DNA from: Corynebacterium matruchotii
GTDB lineage: Bacteria > Actinomycetota > Actinomycetes > Mycobacteriales > Mycobacteriaceae
Direction of reading: 5' to 3'
Length of the DNA stretch: 64,000 nt
Assembly (NCBI RefSeq): GCF_011612265.2
Contig: NZ_CP050134.2
Span: forward strand, 2,232,001 to 2,296,000
Both the position numbers and the translations under genes were made by a program. This document shows, in pieces, positions 44,223 through 54,392 of the stretch. Under the pieces are notes generated by a model. It made no database searches, was not told the DNA's origin, and saw nothing but the letters and a program-made list of their open reading frames with translations. Numbering within the stretch: position 1 is the first letter of the stretch; each line of letters opens with the position of its first letter.

Positions 44223-47200
44223 ATGTCCCCGCTATCCCCCACGTTCACACTCAGCCCTGGCCAACGCGCCATTTGGTTCGCTCAGCAAACCAATCCGACC
44301 AGCACGGAATACCAGTGCGCAGAATTACTCACCTTCGACACCATGGTGGATGTGGAGGTATTATCACAGGTCATCGCCAATTGTTTGGAAACGCTGCCGG
44401 TGTTTCAGGCGCATTATGCAGGCCCGCACGAGGCAACGGCGTGGCCGCACCGCATCGCGGTGGAGCACTATGGCACGGTTGCGGGGGACGTGCAGCAGTG
44501 GGCGGCGCAGCGCATCACCGAGGTGACGGATCCGGCGCTGCGGGGCGACACGTTGACGAAGCACTGGCTAGGGACCCTGCCGGATGGCAGGGTGGTGTGG
44601 CTGGCCCGGTTCCATCACATCACCGGGGATGGTTTTGCCATCAATGCCCTATTGTCGTGGTTGGGTGAGGCCTACACTGCGCACATGGCGGGCAAACCCC
44701 TGCCCAAAAACCATCTGACCTGTGATTATTCGACCATTTCGGATGTGGAGCCCACACAGGAGGTGGCGGATTATTGGGCTCACGCGGAGGTGTCCGCACC
44801 GGAGTCGATCATGTCCGCCCAGCCCGCGGACGACGAAATGGTGCTGGCCAGCACGGTCATATCCACGGCGGAACGGGCAAAGTTGCACGCCATCCACCCC
44901 GTGGAGATGGAGACCTTGGCCACGGTGGCTGCATTTTATGTTTCCGCGTTCTCTAGCCCCGATGCGGCGACGGTGACGTTGGGCATGCCGCTCATGAACC
45001 GGCCGTTGGGACAGTCGCAGGTGGCGTTGACCCCCATGGTGTCGGTGTTGCCGCTGGTGGTGCCGGTTTCTTCCGAGCAGCCCATGACCATCCCGGAGGT
45101 GGCGCAGGCGTTTCGGGGGTTGCGTGCGCACGCGGCGATCCGCACCGACCAGTTACGCCAGGTCCTGGGGGTGACCGATCCCCACCGGCATGTGGTTGGC
45201 CCACACGTAAATATTCGCCCGTTTACGCCCGAGTTTCAGTTCGGATCGGCGGTTGCCCGCCTGACAACGATCTCCGTAGGCCCCATCAATGATTGTGAAC
45301 TGGTGTTCCAATCTTTGCCGGATGGCGGCCTGGAAATCATCGTCATGGCCCGGGGAAGTAATCTGAAGCTCGATGTGCATCGACATGCAAACCGGTTGGC
45401 TCACCTGATTCGAAAGATCGCTGAACGGGGAAATTTTGATGGTGTTTCGGTTGCCACGACGGCAGAGCTGGCAGAGATTGCAGCAGCAAATGACACAGCA
45501 CATGAGCTGCCCGCTCGAAGCCTGCCGGAGCTCATCGAGTTCAATCGAACAAGGACTCCCATGGATGTCCTGGCGTTGGGCATATGGTACGACAGCAAGA
45601 TCAGTAGTGGCCAGGGCCCGCGGGGCACGTTTGCGTGGCGCACGTGGGCGCAGGTGTGGGCCGCGGTTGATGATCGGGTCGCGGTGCTGCGCGACCTGGG
45701 CTTGGGGCCCGGCCATGTGGTGGCGGTGCATCTGGAGCGCAGCGAGGAGTTTCTCCTGACGGTGGCGGCGGCCGCCAGCCTGGGGATTGCCTGGTGTCCC
45801 ATCGACCCGGACCTGCCCCCGGACCGTAAGGTCCACATGGTGGCAACGAGTAACGCCGCGGCTGTGGTCACGCTCACCCCGGTAGCCGACACGGTTGTGG
45901 ACGACGCCACCACTGGCATTACCACCATTGATGCCGCGAATTGGCGGGTGACGCGGCGGGCGGAGATTCCTGCGACCGGCGACCCGGAGTGCGCGTATAT
46001 TCTGTTCACCTCGGGCTCCACGGGCACTCCTAAGGCTGTGGGGGTTTCCCAGGTGGGTATTGCTAACCGGTTGGAATGGATGTGCGATTATTATATCCTC
46101 GGGCCGTTTGATCGGGTGCTGCATAAAACCCCAAGTTCGTTCGACGTGTCCGTGTGGGAATATTTGTTACCGTTCACCCATGGCATCTCGACGGCTATCG
46201 CATCGCCGCAGGCACACCGCAATCCTGAGGAGATTCTGGCCCACCTGCGCGTGGGGAAAATCAGCGTCTGCCACTTCGTTCCCTCGGCGCTGAAGGCGTT
46301 TTTGACCTATGCGTCGTATGCGGATAACCAACCAGATTTGCCGAAATTACGTATGGTTATCACGTCCGGGGAGGCCCTGGATTCGGGAGTGGCCCAACGC
46401 TGCCGGGCCTTGTTGGGTGTTGCGGTTCATAATCTTTATGGCCCCACCGAGGCAGCCATTGATGTGACCGCCCACACGGTCACGGACGCGGATCGGATCA
46501 TTCCCATTGGGGCACCGGTGTGGAATACCCGCATCTATGTGGTGGATCGGTATGGTCAGCCGGTGCCGCCCGGGGTGCCAGGTACGTTGTTGATTGCCGG
46601 CTGCCAAGTGGCGTTGGGCTACGTGGGCCAGCCGGAGTTAACGGCGCAGCGGTTCCGTCCAGACCCGGATTATCCCGGCGAACAAATATACGATTCCGGG
46701 GATCGGGCGTTGTGGCATGGTGGGGAGTTGTATTACCTGGGCCGGTCGGATGGTCAGGTGAAGCTGCGGGGTCAGCGCCTGGAGTTGGGCGAGGTGGAGT
46801 CCGCGGTCGCTACCGTGCATGGTGTGGCGCAGGCGGCCGTTGCCGTGAAGGAGGTGGGTGGCGATAAGGCGCTTGTGGCATATTGCGTTCCCACCCCCGG
46901 TGCCGACCCTCAGGCAATTCCCGAGGAGGTCTTGACGGCCACGAAGGCGGTTTTACCTGCGTTTATGGTTCCGAGCTTCGTTCTTGTCGTGCCGGAGCTG
47001 CCGATGACTCGCAATGGGAAATTGGATGCCTCAGCGCTCCCCTCCCCCGCCCCGCAGGCGGTTTCTACTGTCGCGGACGCCACCCCTGCCGAGCGTCGGG
47101 TGTTGCAGGCGTTCAGCGAGGTGCTGGGCACGCCGGTCGCCGATGTGGATGCGAACTTCTTCGCGTTGGGTGGTAGTTCCCTCAGCGCGGTCATGGTCGC

Positions 47201-48083
47201 AGTGGCGTTGGATGGGGTTCATATCGCAGATGTGTTCGCGCACCCGACCGCCCGATCCTTGGCCCAGCTTATCGACGCCCCCAGCGCGGGTGACGCCGGC
47301 TTCGCGGAGGTCATCACCCTTCACGAGCACCATGGTGGCACCCCGGTGTTGTGCTTCTATCCGGCCGGCGGCTTGAGCTGGTCTTACACCACCCTGGTGC
47401 GTATGCTGGCGGATCGGGAGTATCCCGGGGGCGTGTTTGGGTTCCAGGCACCGGGCATTCTTGACGAGTCGGAGCGCGCCACCAGCATCACGGATTCCGC
47501 CGCCCGGATTTGCGAACACGTTATCGGTTCCATGGGGTTTTCGCGGGTCGCATTGGTGGGCTGGTCGGTGGGTGGTGTGCTGGCTCATGAGGTGGCCACC
47601 CAGTTAACACAACGCGGGATTAAGGTCGAACATGTGATCGTTTTAGATGCTTATCCGGCAACGGTATGGCGGCAGTTGCCCGCCCCGGACGATCGGCGGC
47701 TTTGGCAGGGGGTGCTGGCCATGGCGGGGATCACTGCGGATCGTGAGCTCACTCCCGCCGAGGTTGTGGCGGCAATGCGGTCGCGGGGCGGCGTGTTTGC
47801 CGAGCTTCCGCCCACCGCCCTGGATGGGATTCGAACCATGGTGAAACATAATGCTTACCTGATGCGGGATCATCACACTTCCCACTATCCGGGTGAGCTG
47901 ATTCACGTGACCGCGGCGGCGGAACTCCCGGAGCGGGACCCTCGGCTGGTGGCGTCCGCGTGGGAGCCGCACGTTGGTACGCTCACCAGTTATCACGCGA
48001 ATGTACGGCATCCAGGTATGGTGAGTCCGGAAGTGTTATCCCAGGTGGCCGCCATTATTAGCGGTGCTCCCACAACGTGGTGA
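44223..48083 (+). CDS. entF: Monomodular siderophore NRPS (EntF-like), predicted serine-activating
   Basis: 1286 aa, close to E. coli EntF (1293). Domains: condensation (about 5-430) with HHITGDG; adenylation (about 440-940) with LFTSGSTGTPK, NLYGPTEAAID and YDSGDRALW; carrier (about 960-1030) with Ser in FALGGSSLSA; and thioesterase (about 1050-1280) with ALVGWSVGGVLA. Reading the pocket positions against EntF gives D-V-W-H-I-S-L-I, a serine-type code. It should condense three DHB-Ser units and cyclise them, as for enterobactin; bacillibactin/corynebactin would need a second Gly-Thr module. No MbtH-type helper gene is seen nearby. Its end overlaps the convergent ATPase gene by 26 bp. Confidence 0.93.
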   Translation: MSPLSPTFTLSPGQRAIWFAQQTNPTSTEYQCAELLTFDTMVDVEVLSQVIANCLETLPVFQAHYAGPHEATAWPHRIAVEHYGTVAGDVQQWAAQRITEVTDPALRGDTLTKHWLGTLPDGRVVWLARFHHITGDGFAINALLSWLGEAYTAHMAGKPLPKNHLTCDYSTISDVEPTQEVADYWAHAEVSAPESIMSAQPADDEMVLASTVISTAERAKLHAIHPVEMETLATVAAFYVSAFSSPDAATVTLGMPLMNRPLGQSQVALTPMVSVLPLVVPVSSEQPMTIPEVAQAFRGLRAHAAIRTDQLRQVLGVTDPHRHVVGPHVNIRPFTPEFQFGSAVARLTTISVGPINDCELVFQSLPDGGLEIIVMARGSNLKLDVHRHANRLAHLIRKIAERGNFDGVSVATTAELAEIAAANDTAHELPARSLPELIEFNRTRTPMDVLALGIWYDSKISSGQGPRGTFAWRTWAQVWAAVDDRVAVLRDLGLGPGHVVAVHLERSEEFLLTVAAAASLGIAWCPIDPDLPPDRKVHMVATSNAAAVVTLTPVADTVVDDATTGITTIDAANWRVTRRAEIPATGDPECAYILFTSGSTGTPKAVGVSQVGIANRLEWMCDYYILGPFDRVLHKTPSSFDVSVWEYLLPFTHGISTAIASPQAHRNPEEILAHLRVGKISVCHFVPSALKAFLTYASYADNQPDLPKLRMVITSGEALDSGVAQRCRALLGVAVHNLYGPTEAAIDVTAHTVTDADRIIPIGAPVWNTRIYVVDRYGQPVPPGVPGTLLIAGCQVALGYVGQPELTAQRFRPDPDYPGEQIYDSGDRALWHGGELYYLGRSDGQVKLRGQRLELGEVESAVATVHGVAQAAVAVKEVGGDKALVAYCVPTPGADPQAIPEEVLTATKAVLPAFMVPSFVLVVPELPMTRNGKLDASALPSPAPQAVSTVADATPAERRVLQAFSEVLGTPVADVDANFFALGGSSLSAVMVAVALDGVHIADVFAHPTARSLAQLIDAPSAGDAGFAEVITLHEHHGGTPVLCFYPAGGLSWSYTTLVRMLADREYPGGVFGFQAPGILDESERATSITDSAARICEHVIGSMGFSRVALVGWSVGGVLAHEVATQLTQRGIKVEHVIVLDAYPATVWRQLPAPDDRRLWQGVLAMAGITADRELTPAEVVAAMRSRGGVFAELPPTALDGIRTMVKHNAYLMRDHHTSHYPGELIHVTAAAELPERDPRLVASAWEPHVGTLTSYHANVRHPGMVSPEVLSQVAAIISGAPTTW

Positions 48084-49308
48084 TGGGCAAAAGATACTGC
48101 CAATCACGGTAGCGTCGTGAGTGCATGCCGGTGTGGAGAATGACACCGGCAATGACTTGATCGCCTAGCGCCTGCCGCAGGCGTTCCATGGTGGCAAAGT
48201 CTTCGATGGCGGGTTGGGTGTTGGTGGTGACGTCGATGAGGACGACCCGGCCATCGACAAGCTCAACCACGACGCCAACGGTAGCGCCATCGCGGGTGCG
48301 AAAATGTCTCAGCCGAAACGATGTCGCGCTCCAGGTTTGCTGCGTAACCAGTTGTTGGACGACAAACTGCTCCAATAGCTGACGAAAATATGTTCTACTG
48401 CGGGGTATGTCGATCTCTCCGGCGCTAAAGCCCACGTTTTGGGCGGTGAGTCCGGTGTCTAGCAGGAGGCTTTTCGCTGCGCTTACCGAACGTTTATTCG
48501 CAGCACTGTGCCAGCCAGGGAGGTCGATAATGACGCCAGCGGCCCGCAGGGTCATCATGGCGACCCGAGCTTCACGTTCGGTAATGCCCAATTCCCGGGA
48601 AAGTCGCGCTTGCACGATCTCGGTGACGGGTGTGGTGGCAAGCAGGGCTACAACCCGCCGGAGCACGTCATTTCGCAGTCGGGCGCACAGGTTGCGGGTG
48701 TAGTTTCGGCACCAGCGGGCCTGGCTTTTCGTGGTGGCGCACCCCAGGGCCATGGGCATGCCGCCGCGGGTCACCCGCAGCGTCACGGCCTGCCTATTAA
48801 TGTAGCTTCTCGGCGGGTATTCCACCGGTGGCCGAGCAATGATCCAGGTGACGAAGTCTTCCGGTGTGGCATGCTCGTCGATTTCGCCCTGACTGAGTGG
48901 ATGAACCGTCACGTGACCGATGTCCGCAGTATCGTGGTCGACACCGCAGCCGGCAGAATCGACCACGAGGAAGCGCCCATCCCAACCGCCGAATTCCGCC
49001 AGGCCACATATATGGTCCAGCAGTTCGGGCGCGTAGTGGATGCCATCAATCACCAGCAACTTGCCGGGGGCCTGCCGGACGAATGCGACTGGCTCCTGGT
49101 AGGCGAACGCATAGGGGTCGGGGTCATCAAGGTCGACGAAGATCCCGCCAGTTCTATCTGCCAGGTCGCGGGCGATAACGCTTTTGCCCACCTGTGGGGC
49201 GCCGTGGAGTGCCACCACCGGGAAATGAGCGAGCAGGTTTTGGATTTCTTGGGTGGCGAAACGTGGTTTTATTGGCATAATCCCCAGGGTACTAGGGTCA
49301 TACATCAT
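48058..49308 (-). CDS. AAA_14/DUF4143-type ATPase
   Basis: 416 aa. Walker A ALHGAPQVGKSVIARDL, Walker B LLVIDGIHYAPELLDHI, then a winged-helix-like stretch and a C-terminal nuclease-like region (VGVVVELVDGRVVLIDV). This architecture is common, widely scattered and without a settled function; an antitoxin or defence role has been suggested for some relatives. The start is unsure: ATG at 49308, or at 49278 (MPIKPRFATQ). It converges on entF and overlaps its last 26 bp, so it is probably not part of siderophore synthesis. Confidence 0.8.
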   Translation of the reverse strand: MMYDPSTLGIMPIKPRFATQEIQNLLAHFPVVALHGAPQVGKSVIARDLADRTGGIFVDLDDPDPYAFAYQEPVAFVRQAPGKLLVIDGIHYAPELLDHICGLAEFGGWDGRFLVVDSAGCGVDHDTADIGHVTVHPLSQGEIDEHATPEDFVTWIIARPPVEYPPRSYINRQAVTLRVTRGGMPMALGCATTKSQARWCRNYTRNLCARLRNDVLRRVVALLATTPVTEIVQARLSRELGITEREARVAMMTLRAAGVIIDLPGWHSAANKRSVSAAKSLLLDTGLTAQNVGFSAGEIDIPRSRTYFRQLLEQFVVQQLVTQQTWSATSFRLRHFRTRDGATVGVVVELVDGRVVLIDVTTNTQPAIEDFATMERLRQALGDQVIAGVILHTGMHSRRYRDWQYLLPITTLWEHR

Positions 49309-49649
49309 TGAAGCTTTTATTAGTTATTGGGAAACCAAGCCACACTAGCAAGTAGCAAATCGGAAAGAACACGTCATTTGCCTTGGTTTTTGGAGAATCG
49401 CTGCACGAGTCACTGAACCATGCTTCTCCGGGCGCCAGATCAACTTCAGCATATGCATTGTTCATGATGATTGAGCACTAGACGCCGGCATTCCAGCCCA
49501 GGCTATCGTGTCTCAGCAAAAATCGGAGTACAATGGCGATGCCAGCGTAGACCATGGACGGTATCTTCCCTGGCAGCCGACTAGATTTCAGGCTTCATGT
49601 GCATTTTGAGCATATGCAATAACTGAATCATGAAAGAAGATATATAAAT
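49309..49649. other. 340-bp intergenic region, no gene seen
   Basis: No credible frame. AGCATATGCA occurs twice (near 49449 and 49609), each followed by a TCATGA, just before the SemiSWEET gene. Confidence 0.5.
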
Positions 49650-49910
49650 ATGAACGAAAAGCAAGCGCAGACCCTCGGGTGGATTGCGACTGCAATGTCA
49701 GTGATGATGTACGTGTCGTACATTCCACAAATCATGAGCAACCTGAGTGGGCACAAGGGTGATTTTATTCAGCCATCTGTGGCCGCGGTGAACTGTACCT
49801 TATGGGTGATCTATGGTTTGTTCAAAAAACAGCGTGACTTGCCTCTGGCTGCGGCCAACATGCCGGGGATCGTCTTTGGCCTGATTGCCGCATCAACCGC
49901 ACTCCTGTAG
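49650..49910 (+). CDS. SemiSWEET-type sugar transporter
   Basis: 86 aa with three membrane helices, the size of bacterial SemiSWEETs, which dimerise to form a sugar uniporter. The PQ-type motif SYIPQIMSNLSG ends the first helix, VAAVNCTLWVIYGLF matches the second, and NMPGIVFGLIAA the third. AAAGAAG lies about 10 nt before the ATG. It stands alone between the ATPase and the S10 operon, which it faces. Substrate not shown; sucrose or glucose would be typical. Confidence 0.88.
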   Translation: MNEKQAQTLGWIATAMSVMMYVSYIPQIMSNLSGHKGDFIQPSVAAVNCTLWVIYGLFKKQRDLPLAAANMPGIVFGLIAASTALL

Positions 49911-50147
49911 CCACTGTCAACGTGTATATTTTTAGCGCTCACCACCAAATAGTGTGATGCGCCCGCCTGTATTGCCCTCACGCCCCCATCTACCCTCCGA
50001 GGCGGTGCCGGGTTTCAGGTGACGTATCCGCATAGACTTCTCCGAATACCAGCTAGCCAGAAGCTATAGCGATAGAACTGCTGCTTAGCAAAGTGCAGCC
50101 CACAAAATCCTGCCCACTTTAGCCGTCGTAAAGCAAAATAGCACAAA

Positions 50148-50174
50148 CGCCCCCAACAATGATTGCTGGGGGCG
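50148..50174 (-). terminator. Terminator of the S10 operon
   Basis: CGCCCCCA and TGGGGGCG pair over 8 bp, with four more pairs after one mismatch. On the minus strand it follows rpsQ and runs into TTTGTGCTATTTTG. It shows that the S10 unit ends after rpsQ rather than continuing into rplN. Confidence 0.85.
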
Positions 50175-50207
50175 AATGCGGATAGTGCTTGAAGTGCTAC
50201 TGGAAAG

Positions 50208-50486
50208 TTACCGGGCCTTCTCGACGATTTCGACGAGCCGGAAATGCTTGTCCTTCGACAGCGGCCGGGTTTCCTCGATGCGAACCAGGTCGCCAATACC
50301 GGCAATCTCGTTCTCATCGTGCACCTTCACCTTGGAGTTGGTGCGGATGGTCTTACCATATAGTGCGTGCTGTTTCCGGTCTTCCAGCTCCACAACGATG
50401 GTTTTCTGCATCTTGTCCGACACCACATAACCGGTGCGAACCTTGCGGGAGCCCTTGGTCTTCTTGTTCACGTTTGCCTCACTCAT
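50208..50486 (-). CDS. rpsQ: 30S ribosomal protein S17
   Basis: 92 aa. A 16S rRNA-binding protein; marks [20 protein letters not shown] and [20 protein letters not shown]. Last gene of the S10 unit, 2 bp after rpmC and followed by a terminator. The usual next gene, rplN, is about 40 kb away. Confidence 0.98.
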   Translation of the reverse strand: MSEANVNKKTKGSRKVRTGYVVSDKMQKTIVVELEDRKQHALYGKTIRTNSKVKVHDENEIAGIGDLVRIEETRPLSKDKHFRLVEIVEKAR

Positions 50487-50488
50487 AA

Positions 50489-50719
50489 TTAAGCCTCAGC
50501 TCCCGGAACCACAGACAAGCCCAGCTCGCGCTCACGAATAACCGTGTAGATACGGGCAATGTCGTGCTTGACCGTGCGCAGGCGACGGTTGTTGGTCAAC
50601 TGGCCGGTGGCGGCCTGGAAGCGCAGGTTAAACAGCTCTTCCTTGGCCTCGGCCAGGCGGTTTTCAAGCTCCTTAGCGCTCAGTTCGCGCAACTCGTGTG
50701 CGGGGGTACCGTTAGCCAT
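50489..50719 (-). CDS. rpmC: 50S ribosomal protein L29
   Basis: 76 aa. Located at the exit of the peptide tunnel; recognised by [32 protein letters not shown] and [15 protein letters not shown]. The start overlaps the rplP stop by 1 bp (TAATG). Confidence 0.98.
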   Translation of the reverse strand: MANGTPAHELRELSAKELENRLAEAKEELFNLRFQAATGQLTNNRRLRTVKHDIARIYTVIRERELGLSVVPGAEA

Positions 50720-51135
50720 TAGAACTGGTCCTCCTTCTTGAGAATACGAACCTTGCAGGGGAGTTTCTGGCCGGCGCGGCGCAGTGCTTCTAGAGCCATT
50801 TCCTCATTGGGGTAGCTCATTTCAAACAGGATGCGACCTGGTTTGACGTTAGCGATCCACTTTTCCACCGGGCCTTTACCGGAACCCATACGCACGCCGA
50901 GCGGCTTTTGGGTCAGGGGACGGTCCGGGAAAATATTGATCCACACCTTACCGCCACGCTTGACGTGCCGGTTGATGGCGATACGGGCGGATTCGATCTG
51001 CCGGTTGGTGATATAGGCGGGCTCTAGAGCCTGAATCGCGTAATCACCGAAGTTAATGCGGTTACCACCCTTGGAAACGCCATCACGGTGCGGACGGTGC
51101 TGCCGGCGGTACTTCACGCGCTTTGGAATAAGCAT
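50719..51135 (-). CDS. rplP: 50S ribosomal protein L16
   Basis: 138 aa, full length. Near the A-site of the large subunit; [49 protein letters not shown]. Directly follows rpsC (5 bp) and overlaps rpmC by 1 bp. Confidence 0.98.
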   Translation of the reverse strand: MLIPKRVKYRRQHRPHRDGVSKGGNRINFGDYAIQALEPAYITNRQIESARIAINRHVKRGGKVWINIFPDRPLTQKPLGVRMGSGKGPVEKWIANVKPGRILFEMSYPNEEMALEALRRAGQKLPCKVRILKKEDQF

Positions 51136-51140
51136 AGGTG

Positions 51141-51887
51141 TTAGCCCTCCTGCTTCTGCTCAGCACGCTGACGACGCTGACCGCCACGACGCGGACGTGC
51201 GTTACGGTCACCGCGGCCGCGGCGTTCGGTTGGTGCATTGAGTTCGCTCTCCCGCCGGTTACCCACAACGTCACCCTTGTAGATCCACACCTTGACGCCG
51301 ATGCGGCCGAAGGTGGTGTGGGCCTCGTAGGTGCCGTAGTCGATTTCGGCGCGGAGGGTGTGCAGGGGAACGCGACCTTCATGGTAGCGTTCGGTGCGGG
51401 ACATCTCGGCACCGCCCAGACGACCAGCACACATGACCTTGATGCCCTTGACCTGCGGCTGACGCATGGCGCCCTGGATTGCTTTGCGCATGGCGCGGCG
51501 GAAGGCGACACGGTTGGTCAGCTGCTCAGCGATGGACTGGGCCACCAGCTGGGCGTTGGCATCAATGTTCTTGACCTCTAGGATGTTCAGGGCGACCTGC
51601 TTGCGGGTGAGCTTTTCCAGCTTCGTGCGCAACCGGTCGGCCTCGGAACCCCGACGGCCAATCACAATGCCGGGGCGGGCGGTGTGGATGTCGATGCGAA
51701 CCCGGTCGCGGGTGCGTTCGATCACCACGTCGGCAATGCCGGCCCGGTCAAGGTTTTTGGTCAGATAGTCGCGGATTTTGATATCTTCCGCAAGATAATC
51801 AGCATATTCTTTATCGGCGAACCAGTGGGACTTCCAGTCGGAAGTAATGCCCAATCGGAGGCCGTGTGGGTGAATTTTTTGGCCCAC
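51141..51887 (-). CDS. rpsC: 30S ribosomal protein S3
   Basis: 248 aa. mRNA-entry protein with KH domain ([15 protein letters not shown]) and start [14 protein letters not shown] basic Arg/Gly-rich C-terminus (about the last 35 residues) is typical of actinobacterial S3. 2 bp after rplV. Confidence 0.98.
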   Translation of the reverse strand: MGQKIHPHGLRLGITSDWKSHWFADKEYADYLAEDIKIRDYLTKNLDRAGIADVVIERTRDRVRIDIHTARPGIVIGRRGSEADRLRTKLEKLTRKQVALNILEVKNIDANAQLVAQSIAEQLTNRVAFRRAMRKAIQGAMRQPQVKGIKVMCAGRLGGAEMSRTERYHEGRVPLHTLRAEIDYGTYEAHTTFGRIGVKVWIYKGDVVGNRRESELNAPTERRGRGDRNARPRRGGQRRQRAEQKQEG

Positions 51888-51889
51888 TA

Positions 51890-52243
51890 TTATGCACCTG
51901 CCTTCTGGCTCTCGACAACCACAGTGATGTGGCTGGTGCGCTTACGGATCTGGAATGCCCGACCCTGAGCGCGGGGACGGAAACGACGCATGGTGGGGCC
52001 CTCGTTGGCGTATGCCTCGGAGATCACCAAGGTCCGCCGGTCCAACCCGTTGTTGTTTTCGGCGTTGGCCGCGGCAGATTGCACTACCTTTGCCACCGGC
52101 ACTGAAGCATCCTGGGGGGCGTACTTCAAGATGGCGAGGGCTTCCTCGACGGACTTGCCGCGCACCAGGTTGATAACGCGACGGGCCTTCATGGGGGTGA
52201 CACGGACGAAGCGGGCCGTTGCGCGTGCGCTGTTATCACTCAT
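51890..52243 (-). CDS. rplV: 50S ribosomal protein L22
   Basis: 117 aa. Lines the exit tunnel; [17 protein letters not shown] and the beta-hairpin area [20 protein letters not shown] are present. Lies 3 bp after rpsS. Confidence 0.98.
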   Translation of the reverse strand: MSDNSARATARFVRVTPMKARRVINLVRGKSVEEALAILKYAPQDASVPVAKVVQSAAANAENNNGLDRRTLVISEAYANEGPTMRRFRPRAQGRAFQIRKRTSHITVVVESQKAGA

Positions 52244-52246
52244 CGC

Positions 52247-52525
52247 TTATCGACGTCCCTTCTTCTTCTCTTGGATGTGACCCTTGAAGGTCTTGGTGGG
52301 GGCGAACTCACCGAGCTTGTGGCCGACCATGGAGTCGTCTACATACACCGGCACATGCTTCCGGCCGTCATGCACGGCGAAAGTATGCCCAATGAAGTCG
52401 GGGAGAATGGTGGAACGACGGGACCAGGTTTTAATGATCTGCTTGGTACCCTTTTCGTTCTGAGCATCAACCTTTGCGAGGAGGTGCTCATCGACAAACG
52501 GGCCCTTCTTAAGGCTACGTGGCAT
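52247..52525 (-). CDS. rpsS: 30S ribosomal protein S19
   Basis: 92 aa, head of the small subunit; [35 protein letters not shown] and the closing [16 protein letters not shown] are standard. 16 bp after rplB. Confidence 0.98.
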   Translation of the reverse strand: MPRSLKKGPFVDEHLLAKVDAQNEKGTKQIIKTWSRRSTILPDFIGHTFAVHDGRKHVPVYVDDSMVGHKLGEFAPTKTFKGHIQEKKKGRR

Positions 52526-52541
52526 CTTCTCTTACCTCCTC

Positions 52542-53384
52542 TTAGCGCTTCTTGTTCTTGTTCGAGCGGCGACGCTGAACAATCATGTTATTGCTGTAAC
52601 GGTTGGGGTTGCGGGTACGACCCTCTTTCTTGCCCCATGGGGACACGGGGTGACGACCACCCGAGGTCTTACCTTCACCACCGCCATGCGGGTGGTCAAC
52701 GGGGTTCATAACCACGCCACGCACGGTCGGGCGTACGCCCTTCCAGCGCATACGGCCGGCTTTACCCCAACGGATATTGATTTGATCGGCGTTGCCGACC
52801 TCACCAACGGTTGCCCGGCACCGGATATCCACGCGGCGGATTTCCGAGGAGGGCATGCGCAGCACCGCATAGTGACCGGCTTTACCCAGCAGCTGGATGG
52901 AAGAACCAGCGGAGCGGGCCAGCTTAGCGCCGGCGCCCGGCTTGAGTTCCACGCAGTGGATGAGGGTACCGGCGGGGATGTTACGCAACGGCAGGTTGTT
53001 GCCAACCTTAATGTCAGCGTTCGGACCGGCCTCCAGCATTTGGCCCTGGTACAGGCCCTTGGGGGCAACAATGTACCGCTTTTCACCATCAATGTAGTGC
53101 AGCAACGCAATGTTGGCGGTGCGGTTCGGGTCGTACTCGATGTGAGCGACCTTGGCCGGAATGCCGTCTTTGTCGTTGCGGCGGAAGTCGATGATGCGGT
53201 AACGACGCTTATGTCCGCCACCCTTGTGGCGCACGGTGATGTGGCCGTGAACGTTACGGCCACCCTTCTTGGGCAGGGGGCGCACCAGGGATTTCTCCGG
53301 CTTCGAGCGAGTGATCTCCTCGAACATGGACACGGAGCTCTGGCGGCGACCTGGGGTTGTCGGCTTATATTTACGAATAGCCAT
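52542..53384 (-). CDS. rplB: 50S ribosomal protein L2
   Basis: 280 aa, near the peptidyl-transferase centre; marks [19 protein letters not shown] and [16 protein letters not shown], the latter with the conserved His. Full length; ends in a basic KNKKR tail. Confidence 0.98.
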   Translation of the reverse strand: MAIRKYKPTTPGRRQSSVSMFEEITRSKPEKSLVRPLPKKGGRNVHGHITVRHKGGGHKRRYRIIDFRRNDKDGIPAKVAHIEYDPNRTANIALLHYIDGEKRYIVAPKGLYQGQMLEAGPNADIKVGNNLPLRNIPAGTLIHCVELKPGAGAKLARSAGSSIQLLGKAGHYAVLRMPSSEIRRVDIRCRATVGEVGNADQINIRWGKAGRMRWKGVRPTVRGVVMNPVDHPHGGGEGKTSGGRHPVSPWGKKEGRTRNPNRYSNNMIVQRRRSNKNKKR

Positions 53385-53412
53385 AGTTTTTCCTTATACC
53401 TCGACCTTCTTC

Positions 53413-53721
53413 TTATGCAGCGGAGCCGCCGAAGACGTCGATGGGATCGCTGCCCTCACGAAGCGTCACGTAGGCACGCTTGGTTGCCTTACGGGTACCG
53501 TAGCCGCCGGTGCGAGTGCGCTTGCGCTTGCCCTCACGGTTCACGGTATTCACGGAAGCAACCTGCACGCCGAAGATCTGCTCGATGGCAATCTTGATTT
53601 CGGTCTTATTAGCGGTCTTGGCGACGAAGAACACGTAGGTGTTCTCCTCCATCAGACCATAAGATTTTTCCGAAACAACCGGGGCAAGAATAATGTCACG
53701 GGGGTTGGGAATCTTAGCCAT
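53413..53721 (-). CDS. rplW: 50S ribosomal protein L23
   Basis: 102 aa. Exit-site protein that binds trigger factor and [35 protein letters not shown] and [12 protein letters not shown] are present. 20 bp after rplD. Confidence 0.98.
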   Translation of the reverse strand: MAKIPNPRDIILAPVVSEKSYGLMEENTYVFFVAKTANKTEIKIAIEQIFGVQVASVNTVNREGKRKRTRTGGYGTRKATKRAYVTLREGSDPIDVFGGSAA

Positions 53722-53741
53722 TTGTTCTCTATCCTTCCTCG

Positions 53742-54392
53742 TTAAGCCTTCTCGGCCGCAGCGGTCGTACGGGCGATGAAAGCGTTCAGAGCCTCGACCG
53801 AGAACACGACATCATCAGAGTAGAGGACATCGTAGGTGTTCAACTGGTCCTGGTAGCGGATGGTCACGCCTGGCAGATTACGGGCGCTCAAGCGCGAGGT
53901 AACGTCGTCCCGACCCACAACGAACAGAATCTTCTTGCGGTCGGTCAGGCGCGACAAAAACGCGAGAGCTGACTTCGTCGAAGGCTTCTGACCAGCGACC
54001 AACTCATCGACCACGTGGATGCGTGCGTGACGAGCACGGTCCGACAGTGCGCCGTAGAGTGCGGCCTTGATCATTTTCTTCGGGGTGCGCTGGCTGTAAT
54101 TCCGCGGCTTGGGGCCGTGGGAAATGCCGCCACCGGTGAAGTGGGGTGCCCGGATAGAGCCCTGACGAGCCCGGCCGGTGCCCTTTTGGCGGAATGGCTT
54201 TTTGCCACCGCCGCGCACTTCACCACGAGTCTTGGTGGAGTGGGTGCCTTGACGCCGGGCAGCCAACTGGGCGTTGACAACCTGGTGCAAAAGCGAAATG
54301 GAAACTTCACGATCGAAGATTTCAGCAGGTAGTTCTACCTGGCCGGCAGTGCTACCAGCAGCGGTTTGGACATCTAGTGTTAGATGGCTCAT
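53742..54392 (-). CDS. rplD: 50S ribosomal protein L4
   Basis: 216 aa. Exit-tunnel protein; [40 protein letters not shown] and [14 protein letters not shown]. The start overlaps the rplC stop (ATGA). In some bacteria L4 controls its own operon; no evidence here. Confidence 0.98.
   Translation of the reverse strand: MSHLTLDVQTAAGSTAGQVELPAEIFDREVSISLLHQVVNAQLAARRQGTHSTKTRGEVRGGGKKPFRQKGTGRARQGSIRAPHFTGGGISHGPKPRNYSQRTPKKMIKAALYGALSDRARHARIHVVDELVAGQKPSTKSALAFLSRLTDRKKILFVVGRDDVTSRLSARNLPGVTIRYQDQLNTYDVLYSDDVVFSVEALNAFIARTTAAAEKA

Noticed and set aside
45153..46124. Long minus-strand frame (323 codons) inside entF
   Set aside because: Antisense shadow of the NRPS; no domain and Arg/His-rich composition.
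48058..49308. AAA ATPase as part of a defence island
   Set aside because: Only this one gene of that kind is present; neighbours are siderophore and sugar-transport genes.
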